Below are positions 1 to 6,974 of a stretch of 12,852 nucleotides of DNA, in pieces (the stretch's first letter is position 1; every line of letters starts with the position of its first letter). The stretch is from Bacillota bacterium (GTDB taxonomy: Bacteria; Bacillota; Clostridia; Peptostreptococcales; Anaerovoracaceae): positions 1 through 12,852 of the forward strand of contig JAEEGU010000177.1 in the NCBI GenBank assembly GCA_016280485.1. Reading direction: 5' to 3'. The notes beneath the pieces were generated by a model. That model saw only the letters and a program-made list of their open reading frames with translations. It had not been told where the DNA came from and searched no databases. The translations under genes and the position numbers were made by a program.

Positions 1-1
1 A

Positions 2-313
2 GTGCTGTGGGGCGTAGAAAAGGGGATTACCACGGGCACCTCTGCAAATACCTTCAGCCCGAAGAACAGGTGCACACAGGCACAGGTTCTGACATTTACA
101 TGGCGCGCAAACGGTGAGCCTGAGCCTTCAAACATCAGCGCCACAGCCGCATCGCAATTAGGCGATGCGTACTACAAGGCCGCATTTGCGTGGGCCGAGG
201 AGCGCGGCATGATTACCGCGGCCTTCGTAAGCAAGGGCTCGAATGCTACCACGGCGGCACCGAGGTGCGATATTGTTACCTATCTCTACAAGAATGCGGG
301 CGCGGCTCGTTAG
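2..313 (+). CDS. SLH-domain surface protein, C-terminal fragment
   Basis: This is the last ~103 codons of a protein whose start lies before the window; the GTG at base 2 is simply where the frame enters and is not claimed as a start. Two S-layer-homology-like repeats are visible: LWGVEKGITTGTSANTFSP...CTQAQVLTFTWRA and then YYKAAFAWAEERGMITA...CDIVTYLYKNAG. The pattern (A-W-[AV]-EKGITTGT, FSP, C-[TD]-x-A-Q-[IV]-[LV]-TF-x-WRA) is typical of clostridial SLH domains, which anchor secreted proteins non-covalently to secondary cell-wall polymers. The second repeat is degenerate: the FSP box is replaced by GSNATTAAP. The protein ends immediately after it, so the SLH repeats are C-terminal. The cargo domain cannot be known from this fragment. 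The stop codon sits in an 11-bp tandem repeat. Confidence 0.85.
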   Translation: MLWGVEKGITTGTSANTFSPKNRCTQAQVLTFTWRANGEPEPSNISATAASQLGDAYYKAAFAWAEERGMITAAFVSKGSNATTAAPRCDIVTYLYKNAGAAR

Positions 314-334
314 CGGCTCGTTAGCGGCTTGTTA
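302..334 (+). repeat. Three tandem 11-bp units across the SLH gene stop
   Basis: The unit GCGGCTCGTTA occurs at 302-312 and 313-323, and a one-base variant GCGGCTTGTTA at 324-334. Because 11 is not a multiple of three, each unit places its TTA/TAG in a different reading frame. The annotated stop TAG (311-313) is formed across the junction of units 1 and 2. Gain or loss of units would change the C-terminal residues of the surface protein. Confidence 0.85.
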
Positions 335-369
335 AAATAACCTGTGGCGACGTCAAGCTGCGGAAAACT

Positions 370-416
370 AGCCTTCCCCTCGAGGGGAAGGTGGCACGAT
401 AGTGCCGGATGAGGTG
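370..416 (+). repeat. Dispersed two-hairpin intergenic repeat
   Basis: It contains a perfect 20-bp palindrome (372-391, CCTTCCCC-TCGA-GGGGAAGG), then a second small hairpin (393-406, GGCAC-GATA-GTGCC), then the tail GGATGAGGTG (407-416). From memory, this architecture is common between genes in gut Clostridia: a CCTTCCCC/GGGGAAGG palindrome, a variable second stem and a GGATGAGGTG tail. I could not search for it. No coding capacity is evident and there is no U-tract after either stem, so it is not a standard terminator. The tail overlaps the ribosome binding site of the following gene. Confidence 0.7.
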
Positions 417-420
417 TAAA

Positions 421-771
421 ATGGAAGAAAAGAAAGTCCTGCGACTTGTTCCGGAGTCGCCCTACTTTAACCACGTCAAGGTGGGCGTTTATGACCAAAA
501 TGGCGATGAGTGGAGAAAGCGCTGTATGATAGATGTGGAGTACGGGGAAAGCGACATCGCAGATATTATGAAAAAGCTCTGCGAGAGCGGAAAGACAGAG
601 AGGTCGGATTTTGCAGGCTTGACCGGGTCCGAAAAAGAAAAGGCAACGGGGGAGATTATAGCCTACTACAAGGGCTGGATGTACGACCTGATAAAGCGCC
701 TTATCTCGAGCGACTGGACGGCTGAATCCGGAGAGGACGAGGTCCTCGACATTGTTCGGGACCACCTATAA
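421..771 (+). CDS. Hypothetical protein, 116 aa
   Basis: I do not recognise a family. The protein is soluble, charged and acidic (MEEKKVLRLVPESPYFNHVKVGVYD...), has no signal peptide or membrane segment, and has a likely helical second half (DIADIMKKLCESG... GEIIAYYKGWMYDLIKRLI). The start at ATG 421 is preferred because GAGGTG (411-416) lies 4 nt upstream. The in-frame ATG at 409 would put that site inside the gene and has no ribosome binding site of its own. No dedicated promoter was seen between 314 and 420. A stable hairpin follows the stop (783-819), then the shared terminator near 857-886. The residue composition looks like a real protein, but function is unknown. Confidence 0.6.
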   Translation: MEEKKVLRLVPESPYFNHVKVGVYDQNGDEWRKRCMIDVEYGESDIADIMKKLCESGKTERSDFAGLTGSEKEKATGEIIAYYKGWMYDLIKRLISSDWTAESGEDEVLDIVRDHL

Positions 772-782
772 ATTTTGTGATA

Positions 783-819
783 TATGGTCTGAGGCACCAA
801 AATGTGTCTACAGACCATA
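783..819 (+). promoter_or_regulatory. Stable 3'-UTR hairpin, 15 bp with one bulge
   Basis: The left arm TATGGTCTGAGGCAC (783-797) pairs with GTGTCT (804-809) and CAGACCATA (811-819), with one bulged A at 810 and the loop CAAAAT. One pair (G794-T807) is G.U only in a plus-strand RNA, so the structure is better as a transcript of the small gene at 421-771 than as DNA symmetry or a minus-strand RNA. It lacks a U-tract. It may protect the mRNA 3' end or be a relic of a mobile repeat. Confidence 0.55.
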
Positions 820-856
820 AAGATAAAAATTCTGAAAGAGAGCTGAGGCAAAAAAT

Positions 857-886
857 AAAAAACCGCTGATAATTCAGCGGTTTTTT
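857..886. terminator. Bidirectional intrinsic terminator
   Basis: The stem CCGCTGA (863-869) / TCAGCGG (874-880) has the loop TAAT and is flanked by A6 on the left (857-862) and T6 on the right (881-886). On the minus strand the U-tract is even longer (TTTTTTATTTTTT, complement of 850-862). It therefore ends the minus-strand tRNA transcript and also the plus-strand transcript of the small gene at 421-771. Confidence 0.9.
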
Positions 887-889
887 CCT

Positions 890-965
890 TGGTACGCGAT
901 GTGGGGCTCGAACCCACGACACCCTGATTAAGAGTCAGGTGCTCTACCAGCTGAGCTAATCACGC
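890..965 (-). tRNA. tRNA-Lys (anticodon CTT)
   Basis: The 76-nt gene folds into a full cloverleaf. The acceptor arm is GCGTGAT/ATCGCGT (with G1-U72 and U4-G69 wobbles), the D-arm is GCTC...GAGC, the anticodon stem is CCTGA/TCAGG around the loop CTCTTAA, and the T-arm is GTGGG-TTCGAGC-CCCAC. The discriminator is A and the CCA end is encoded (890-892 on the plus strand reads TGG). Anticodon CTT reads the lysine codon AAG. A consensus promoter lies just upstream and an intrinsic terminator begins 4 nt beyond the CCA end, so it is a single-gene transcript divergent from the operon at 1204. Confidence 0.95.
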
Positions 966-996
966 ATACTCAGTTGAGCCAATCGGCACAATTAGT

Positions 997-1025
997 AATA
1001 TAACATTGGACAGGAGTTTTGTCAA
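997..1025 (-). promoter_or_regulatory. Sigma-70-type promoter of tRNA-Lys
   Basis: Read on the minus strand, the -35 is TTGACA (complement of 1020-1025) and the -10 is TATATT (complement of 997-1002), separated by exactly 17 nt. The -35 is a perfect consensus and the -10 matches 5 of 6. The expected start near 990 leaves a ~25-nt leader before the mature tRNA end at 965. Confidence 0.85.
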
Positions 1026-1128
1026 CACAAAAATTAAAAATTTGTTATAAATAAAACAAAACCCCGCCCGGCTGTGCTGCGTCGCACAAAAAAGTGTCGC
1101 AGAACCCCTCCGAATTGTTCGAAAGCAT

Positions 1129-1157
1129 TTGAAAAATCAAAGATTTTATGATACAAT
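1129..1157 (+). promoter_or_regulatory. Extended -10 promoter of the 1204-10187 operon
   Basis: The -35 TTGAAA (1129-1134) and the -10 TACAAT (1152-1157) are 17 nt apart. TG at 1149-1150 gives the extended -10 form TGnTACAAT. Transcription would start near 1164, leaving a ~40-nt leader before the first ATG. A TATAAT at 1166-1171 also exists but has no -35 at the right distance. Confidence 0.75.
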
Positions 1158-1203
1158 ATAGTATCTATAATTGTAGGCACAACCACGGAGGAAAACGACC
1201 GCC

Positions 1204-1863
1204 ATGAACACAGATTGGCTCAGCGAAATACAAGAAATATTCACAACCTACCCCGACACCGTTATCCTGATTGCGTGCGCGGTAGTGTTGATTTTTGTGC
1301 TGTGGTTAATCCTCCGCAGCGTAAAGCTCTGGTACTGGAAGGTTAACGACCGCGCGGAGGCGCTGGAGTACATCAGCACAACCTTAGGTGAAATAAGGGA
1401 CGAGGTGTGCGGAACCGAGGACGGAAAAGGCGCAAAGGCCGATGCACGCGGCGGCGCATCAAACAGCCGGTGCGAGGCAGCTAACCCTACAGTCCTCGTT
1501 CAGTCGGACAATGCCACAGTGGTGGTGCAGCAGCCTTCCGAGGCCGGAGGGCAAAGCGCAGCGCAGCTTAAGCCAAAAGAGTCTGCGCAGCCAAAGGCGG
1601 CACGCGGTAAAACTCCTGAAAAGCAGCCTGCCGATGCCGAGAGCGAAGAGCTTATGCGACAGGAGGAAATAAAAGAAATAGAGGCGATGGAGCCTGACAC
1701 CTTCGGAAAGGGCGAGGGCATTGCCATACTGGAGATGCCGGCCATGCCTCACTTAGAATCGGATGCGGCGCGCGCGTCCAAATACGAAACGCGCGATTGC
1801 AACATAGACAAAACCGGCAGGGTATACACCCGCGCAGAGATAGAAGAAAGCATCAGAAGTTAG
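1204..1863 (+). CDS. One-pass membrane protein of unknown function, 219 aa
   Basis: I do not recognise a named family. A single hydrophobic helix spans about residues 18-40 (TVILIACAVVLIFVLWLIL), followed by a basic/aromatic patch (RSVKLWYWKV). This suggests an N-out/C-in signal anchor. Residues ~70-145 are low-complexity, Ala/Gln/Pro/Lys-rich and probably disordered. A short Glu-rich helix (148-162) and a compact tail (194-219, YETRDCNIDKTGRVYTRAEIEESIRS) follow, and the tail looks like the conserved interaction segment. GGAGG (1187-1191) lies 12 nt before the ATG, a rather long spacing. It is the first gene after the operon promoter and ends 18 nt before the zinc-ribbon protein gene, which shares the plan of one TM helix plus a long disordered cytoplasmic part. 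The two may be partners. Confidence 0.8.
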   Translation: MNTDWLSEIQEIFTTYPDTVILIACAVVLIFVLWLILRSVKLWYWKVNDRAEALEYISTTLGEIRDEVCGTEDGKGAKADARGGASNSRCEAANPTVLVQSDNATVVVQQPSEAGGQSAAQLKPKESAQPKAARGKTPEKQPADAESEELMRQEEIKEIEAMEPDTFGKGEGIAILEMPAMPHLESDAARASKYETRDCNIDKTGRVYTRAEIEESIRS

Positions 1864-1881
1864 TAAACAAGGAGAAAGCAA

Positions 1882-3930
1882 ATGTATTGCAACAAATGCG
1901 GTAGAGCAGTCAGAGAGGGCGACATCTTCTGCAGCCATTGCGGAAACAAGCTGCCGATCGAGACGAAAATCGACGTGCCCGAAGTGCAGACGACTTATGA
2001 ACCGATAACTCCTCCGGGAGCGGACAAAGAGGTTTATTTGCAGACCGGCGAACCGATAAAGCCGGGCAAGTTTGTGCCGCAATTCGAGGAAAGAAAGAGC
2101 CCGAAAAAGGAAAGCGAGTTTACCTGGAATACGGAAGACTTCAAGAGGACTCCGAAAAACTCCACAGATTACGAGATCGACTGGCAAAAGCTGCAGATTT
2201 ACGAAAAGCATCCGGACGGCACCAGAACGGTTGTTGACGAGCCGGGCCCTTCCGTAACCGAAGAAAAGATAAAAGAGGACGTGCGGAAAGAGGCCGTAGC
2301 AAAGGATGCTGCGAAAATCGAAAAGTTCTACACCTTTAACCAAAAGCTCGACGAATATCAGAAGCTCCTTGATGACGAGTACAACCGTGTTAACAAGGGA
2401 CGCAGAGAGGCGGTGTCAACCGCAGCTGCGGCAAAGGTCGGAGAAATACAAAAGGCCATGAAGGAAGGCACCGACATCGACTGGGACGCGATTTCTTCCA
2501 AAATAGATGTGGAGAGCCGCGAGGCAGTGCACAAGCAGGAGGCGCCTGCACCGGCACCTGAGCCGGTACCACAGCCTGCGCCTGCACCGGCAGAGGAAAA
2601 GACTCCGTCGGAAAAGGATCTCGAAATCCAGCAGAAGAACTTCGAGGGCCGCTTCACCGGCTTCTTCGAGGCGATACAGAGCGGCGAGCCTGCGGTTCCG
2701 AGCGAGGGCGAGGAGCCGGTTGAAGAGGAAACGGGTTCGATATTTGACCCGGTAGAGCACCTCAAAAAGGCCGAAGAGGAAAGAGCTTCCGTAGAGGAGG
2801 CTGCGGCTGAAAACAGCGAGATTGTTGACAACGACACTCTGATGAAGAGGTTCGATACAAAGGAACTCGAAAAGGACGTTCTTGAGATAGAAATTGAAAA
2901 GGAACGTCGGCGCAGAGCCAAGGCCGCGGAGGAACCCGCAGAGGCCGAAGGCGGTGCTCCTGAAGAGGAGCATGCAGCGGACGCTGAAGCACCGGTGGAA
3001 TCCGAGGCACCTGCCGAGGTCGAAGAACCCGCAGCAGAGGAGCCTACCGAGAATCCGTTCGATGTTATTTTCGGTAATCCGGACGAGGAAAACAAAAACG
3101 AGGCCGGCGGTATAGAGGAAAGTGACTCGGACGACAAGCCGGGCGATTCGGATGAAAGCGAAGACGGAGAATCAAAGGGCAGCTTCTTAAAGATTCTCAT
3201 AGTGATAGTTGCGATTTTCCTGGGTGCGGAGCTGGTCCTAATAGGCGTGCAGCATCTGGCACCAAACAGCGGCCTTGCAAAGTTCATAAACGAAAACCTT
3301 CAGGGAATCGTTTTTGATATAGGCGGTAGCGACGCACAGCCGGCAGACACGGACGATGAGGCTCAGCCTCAGGAAGACGAGCCGGTGGTTGCCGAGGGTG
3401 TTCCTTTCACAGCCAAGGAACTGGCGGAGCATGCAAAGAACTTTAACGACAACATCGTTGAGATAAAGGCTGACAAAAACCTCTGCTACAATCCGACGGA
3501 GACCTACAAGGAAACCCGGATAGCGGAGTCCCAGCCTCTTGAATATAACATTTGGTACAGGGACCTTGCCGACAATATGGTTTACTCGGATATGGCGGCT
3601 GCGGACACGCTGGTAAAATACAATTCCATGTGGATTGATTACATCAACAGCGGCGATGAAGAGGTCTTTACCGTTATAGCTCCCGACAGCAAGGTCTACA
3701 GCAACTGTAAAAAGGCCACCACAAAGGCTTCTGAAAAGATCATGAAGGAGCTGACAATCGGTGAGGTGCGCAAAACCGAAGGAGGATTCCTGATCTGGGA
3801 TCGCGAAGTAATTACCACCACAACAAAGAGCGGAGATGTTACAACCGCAACCTACGAGATGGTATATTTCCTGCAGGACAGCGCATACGAGCTCAAGGTA
3901 GCCGAATGCTATACACTGAAATCAAATTAA
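1882..3930 (+). CDS. Zinc-ribbon one-pass membrane protein with extracytoplasmic C-terminal domain
   Basis: This 682-aa protein has a layered plan. Residues 1-25 form a zinc ribbon (C3-x2-C6 and C17-x2-C20, MYCNKCG...FCSHCGNKLP). Residues ~26-430 are a long cytoplasmic stretch: an aromatic/charged part, helical DEY/KLLDDEYN segments, a Pro-Ala spacer near 222-240 (PAPAPEPVPQPAPAPAEE) and a strongly acidic Glu/Ala tail. One TM helix follows at ~436-457 (ILIVIVAIFLGAELVLIGV), then an extracytoplasmic domain (~506-682) with alternating strands and the motif ADTLVKYNSMWIDYINSGDEEVF, which resembles NTF2-like folds. An N-terminal zinc ribbon, one TM and an outside domain is the plan of TcaA/YvbJ-type envelope proteins. 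Homology to those is an inference. AAGGAG (1869-1874) lies 7 nt upstream of the start. Confidence 0.85.
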   Translation: MYCNKCGRAVREGDIFCSHCGNKLPIETKIDVPEVQTTYEPITPPGADKEVYLQTGEPIKPGKFVPQFEERKSPKKESEFTWNTEDFKRTPKNSTDYEIDWQKLQIYEKHPDGTRTVVDEPGPSVTEEKIKEDVRKEAVAKDAAKIEKFYTFNQKLDEYQKLLDDEYNRVNKGRREAVSTAAAAKVGEIQKAMKEGTDIDWDAISSKIDVESREAVHKQEAPAPAPEPVPQPAPAPAEEKTPSEKDLEIQQKNFEGRFTGFFEAIQSGEPAVPSEGEEPVEEETGSIFDPVEHLKKAEEERASVEEAAAENSEIVDNDTLMKRFDTKELEKDVLEIEIEKERRRRAKAAEEPAEAEGGAPEEEHAADAEAPVESEAPAEVEEPAAEEPTENPFDVIFGNPDEENKNEAGGIEESDSDDKPGDSDESEDGESKGSFLKILIVIVAIFLGAELVLIGVQHLAPNSGLAKFINENLQGIVFDIGGSDAQPADTDDEAQPQEDEPVVAEGVPFTAKELAEHAKNFNDNIVEIKADKNLCYNPTETYKETRIAESQPLEYNIWYRDLADNMVYSDMAAADTLVKYNSMWIDYINSGDEEVFTVIAPDSKVYSNCKKATTKASEKIMKELTIGEVRKTEGGFLIWDREVITTTTKSGDVTTATYEMVYFLQDSAYELKVAECYTLKSN

Positions 3931-3987
3931 ACGATTAAAACAATAAACTCAGAAACCCCAAAACCACAAATCCCCAAATCCATAAAT

Positions 3988-3992
3988 GGAGG
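3988..3992 (+). promoter_or_regulatory. Shine-Dalgarno that fixes a TTG start
   Basis: GGAGG at 3988-3992 is 8 nt upstream of TTG 4001. The in-frame ATG at 3986 overlaps this GGAGG and is preceded by C/A-rich sequence with no ribosome binding site. The true start is therefore most likely the TTG. Confidence 0.75.
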
Positions 3993-4000
3993 ACAAAAAC

Positions 4001-6943
4001 TTGGAAAAGAAAAAAAGCGGAACAAAAGTTAAACTGATAATCCTGGTCATAGTGCTGCTCTTCGGACTCTTTATGACCCTGATTAATTTCATTACCGACT
4101 TCCTCTGGTTCAAAGAGCTCGGATATGTCAGCGTATTCTTCACAAAGCTCTTTACCCAGCTCAAAATCGGTATACCGGTATTCGTAATAGTAACGATTCT
4201 GTCGTTCATGTACCTGGCGCTCTTAAAGCGCGGCTACTACAAAAAGGTGGCATCAAACGACACGCCGAACGAAAAGCTTCTTCGCTGGATCGCACTCGGC
4301 TATGCTGCGGCATTCGCAGGCGTTGTTACCTATCTTGCAACAAAGAACCTTTGGTTCAAGGCATTGGAGTTCTTTAACAGCACCGGCTTTGACATCAAGG
4401 ACCCGCTCTTTAACAACGATATTTCGTTCTACATCTTCAAGCTCGACTTCATAAAGTCGCTGAACGACATATTGATGCTCGTAATTGTAGCTTTTGCGGC
4501 ACTTACCGTAGTTTACTACATGACGCTCATTTCCATGCGCAAGCCACAGATCTTTGAGAAGGTCGAAGAGGAAGAGGGCCCACACTACGGCACAGACGTC
4601 GATTCCGAGGAATACGACGAGGAAGAGCGCTTCGGCGGCAACGTTTCCTCCTTTGAGGACGCGTTCAAGAAGTTCGGCAAGACAATCGGCAAAAAGGCAA
4701 AGAGCCGCAAGCCGAAAAAGCAGTTCGACGACAACAACTTCAAGCACCTTTTAAACATTGCGAGCAAGCAGCTTACCGTTCTTGGCATCATCTTCTTCCT
4801 GATGGTGGGCGTAAGCTTCTTCTTAAAGCAGTACGAGCTGCTCTACTCGAGCACCGGCGTTCTCTACGGCGCAGGCTACACAGATGTAAACGTTACGCTG
4901 TGGATGTATCGTATCATCATGGGACTTGCGGTTGTCGCAGCCGTAACCCTTGTGGTGGGCGTATCAAAGCGCAGCATGCTTGTGGCACTTACAGTACCTG
5001 TAATCATGATAGCCGTAGGCCTTGTCGGAACCGGCGCAGGCGTGCTCATTCAGAACTACGTAGTATCGCCTGACGAAATCAATAAAGAAAGCAAGTATCT
5101 CGAAAGAAACATTGAGTTCACACAATATGCGTACGGACTGGATCAGGTTGACACCAGAAACTTCGCTTCCGCAAGCACACTTACTGCGGCGGATATCGAG
5201 AACAACCCTGAAACCATCAACAACATCCGTATCAACGACTACGAGCCGTCAAAGAAATTCTACAACCAGACTCAGTCCATCAGACAGTACTACACCTTTA
5301 ACGGCGTAGACGTGGACAGATACATGGTAGACGGCGAATATACGCAGGTCTTCCTCTCCGCTCGTGAAATCGACGAAGAAAAGATCAGCTCCGAGTGGCT
5401 GAACAAGCACCTCAAGTACACTCACGGCTACGGCATCACGCTTTCCCGTGTAGACAAGATCACATCCTCCGGTCAGCCGGACATGTTGATTCAAAACATT
5501 CCGCCTGAATCGGATATTCCGGAAATACAGATCGACAGACCGGAAATCTACTTCGGCGAACTGACGGACAACTACATTCTCGTAAACACCAACGAGCAGG
5601 AATTCGACTATCCTGACGGTGCGGGCAACAAGTACAATCACTATGACGGCACCGCGGGAATCAAGCTCAATTTCCTGAACCGCTTCATGTTCACCGTTCG
5701 CGAGCAGCAGTTGAAGCTCCTCGTTTCGACGAACATCACCGGCGATTCAAAGATCATCATCAACCGCGACGTAACAAAGAGAGTAAAGACAATCATGCCT
5801 TACCTCTCCTACGAGACAGACCCGTACATGGTTACCGTGGACGGAAAGCTCTACTGGATTATCGACGCGTACACAACCAGCTCGAACTACCCTTATTCCG
5901 AGCCGTATTCGCACGAATCGTCCATCAACTACATCAGAAACTCCGTAAAGGTAGTGGTTGACGCATACAACGGTACCACAGATTACTACATCGTTGACGA
6001 AACAGACCCGATTGCAATCACGATGCAGAAAATCTTCCCGGCACTCTTCAAGAACATAGATGCAATGCCTGAGGGCCTCCGCGCACACCTTAGATATCCG
6101 AACGCCCTGTTCTCAGTACAGGCAAGCGTTTACCAGAGATATCACATGGAGGATGTTGCGGTATTCTATCAGAACGAGGATAAATGGGCAATCGCAAACG
6201 AAATCTATGGCACAACCAAGCAGCAGATGTCACCTAACTACTACATCATGAAGCTGCCGGGCGAGGCAAAGGCTGAGTTTGTAAACACCATCCCTTACAC
6301 TCCGATGGATAAACAGAACATGATGGCACTCCTCGTTGCACGTAACGACGGCGACCACTACGGCGAGCTGGTACTCTATCAGCTGCCGAAGAACAGAATC
6401 ATCTACGGACCTGAGCAGATTGAGGCCCAGATAGACCAGAACACTGAGATTTCAAAGGAATTCTCGCTCTGGAACTCATCGGGCTCCACATACACCCGCG
6501 GAAACATGTTCGTAATTCCTATTGAGAACTCGCTCATCTATGTTGAGCCGGTTTACCTCGAGGCTACGAACTCCTCAATCCCTGAGGTTAAGCGTGTAAT
6601 CGTGGCATACAACGACCGCATCGCTTACGAAGAGACTCTCGAAGAAGCACTTATCTCGCTCTTCGGTTCAAACGACGGCAGCAACGCCGGCACGCCTTCA
6701 AGCTCGGAGATTGACGTACCATCGGGTAGCGTTATGACTCAGGCACAGCTTATCGAAAAGGCAAACGAAGCCTACGAGAAGGCTGTACAGGCACAGCAAA
6801 ACGGCAACTGGGCGGCATACGGCACATACCTTGACCAGCTCCACAGCTACCTTACTCAGCTGGCAGAGGGTGTAGACGGTGCAACAGTCGAAGATGCTGT
6901 AATTGATGCAGATACCGAAGATGCGGCAGCTGCAGAGATTTAA
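4001..6943 (+). CDS. UPF0182 family integral membrane protein
   Basis: From the TTG start the protein has 980 residues, typical of UPF0182 (COG1615). Seven TM helices are visible at about 11-31, 55-75, 95-113, 155-178, 257-276, 301-321 and 326-350. A large extracytoplasmic region to ~900 follows, then a flexible Ser-rich spacer and a helical tail (about 918-960, QAQLIEKANEAYEKAVQAQQ). Family-type segments include FLWFKELGYVSVF, NNDISFYIFKLDF, RNIEFTQYAYGLDQVDTRNF and LPGEAKAEFVNTIPYTPMDKQNM. The biochemical function of the family is not established to my knowledge. The cytoplasmic loop between TM4 and TM5 (184-246) holds an acidic run followed by a basic run (KKAKSRKPKK). The gene lies 70 nt after the zinc-ribbon gene and 31 nt before the glutamine synthetase-like gene. 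Confidence 0.92.
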   Translation: MEKKKSGTKVKLIILVIVLLFGLFMTLINFITDFLWFKELGYVSVFFTKLFTQLKIGIPVFVIVTILSFMYLALLKRGYYKKVASNDTPNEKLLRWIALGYAAAFAGVVTYLATKNLWFKALEFFNSTGFDIKDPLFNNDISFYIFKLDFIKSLNDILMLVIVAFAALTVVYYMTLISMRKPQIFEKVEEEEGPHYGTDVDSEEYDEEERFGGNVSSFEDAFKKFGKTIGKKAKSRKPKKQFDDNNFKHLLNIASKQLTVLGIIFFLMVGVSFFLKQYELLYSSTGVLYGAGYTDVNVTLWMYRIIMGLAVVAAVTLVVGVSKRSMLVALTVPVIMIAVGLVGTGAGVLIQNYVVSPDEINKESKYLERNIEFTQYAYGLDQVDTRNFASASTLTAADIENNPETINNIRINDYEPSKKFYNQTQSIRQYYTFNGVDVDRYMVDGEYTQVFLSAREIDEEKISSEWLNKHLKYTHGYGITLSRVDKITSSGQPDMLIQNIPPESDIPEIQIDRPEIYFGELTDNYILVNTNEQEFDYPDGAGNKYNHYDGTAGIKLNFLNRFMFTVREQQLKLLVSTNITGDSKIIINRDVTKRVKTIMPYLSYETDPYMVTVDGKLYWIIDAYTTSSNYPYSEPYSHESSINYIRNSVKVVVDAYNGTTDYYIVDETDPIAITMQKIFPALFKNIDAMPEGLRAHLRYPNALFSVQASVYQRYHMEDVAVFYQNEDKWAIANEIYGTTKQQMSPNYYIMKLPGEAKAEFVNTIPYTPMDKQNMMALLVARNDGDHYGELVLYQLPKNRIIYGPEQIEAQIDQNTEISKEFSLWNSSGSTYTRGNMFVIPIENSLIYVEPVYLEATNSSIPEVKRVIVAYNDRIAYEETLEEALISLFGSNDGSNAGTPSSSEIDVPSGSVMTQAQLIEKANEAYEKAVQAQQNGNWAAYGTYLDQLHSYLTQLAEGVDGATVEDAVIDADTEDAAAAEI

Positions 6944-6964
6944 TAAATTAAGATAAAAACAATT

Positions 6965-6969
6965 GGAGG
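6965..6969 (+). promoter_or_regulatory. Shine-Dalgarno that fixes the GS-like start
   Basis: GGAGG (6965-6969) lies 5 nt before ATG 6975. An in-frame TTG at 6963 would overlap this site and has no other upstream signal, so ATG 6975 is chosen. Confidence 0.75.
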
Positions 6970-6974
6970 ATCCT

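Noticed and set aside
409..411. ATG 409 as start of the small gene
   Set aside because: It lies in the repeat tail, has no ribosome binding site, and would place the good GAGGTG inside the gene; ATG 421 is better.
310..765. 151-aa minus-strand reading frame over the small gene
   Set aside because: It has no ribosome binding site, runs through the hairpin repeat, and its composition looks like the complement of the plus-strand gene.
1060..1110. Hairpin TGTGC...GCACA with A-tract between the two promoters
   Set aside because: The stem is only 5 bp and has no U-tract on the side needed for termination; likely unremarkable.
1166..1171. TATAAT as the operon -10
   Set aside because: It is a perfect hexamer but no -35-like sequence lies 16-18 nt upstream; the TTGAAA/TGnTACAAT pair is more convincing.
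2358..3287. 309-aa minus-strand reading frame, Ser-rich
   Set aside because: It is the antisense shadow of the Glu/Ala-rich zinc-ribbon gene (GAG/GAA read as CTC/TTC). It has low complexity and no start signal.
6963..6965. TTG 6963 as start of the glutamine synthetase-like gene
   Set aside because: It overlaps the GGAGG that serves ATG 6975 and has no upstream signal.
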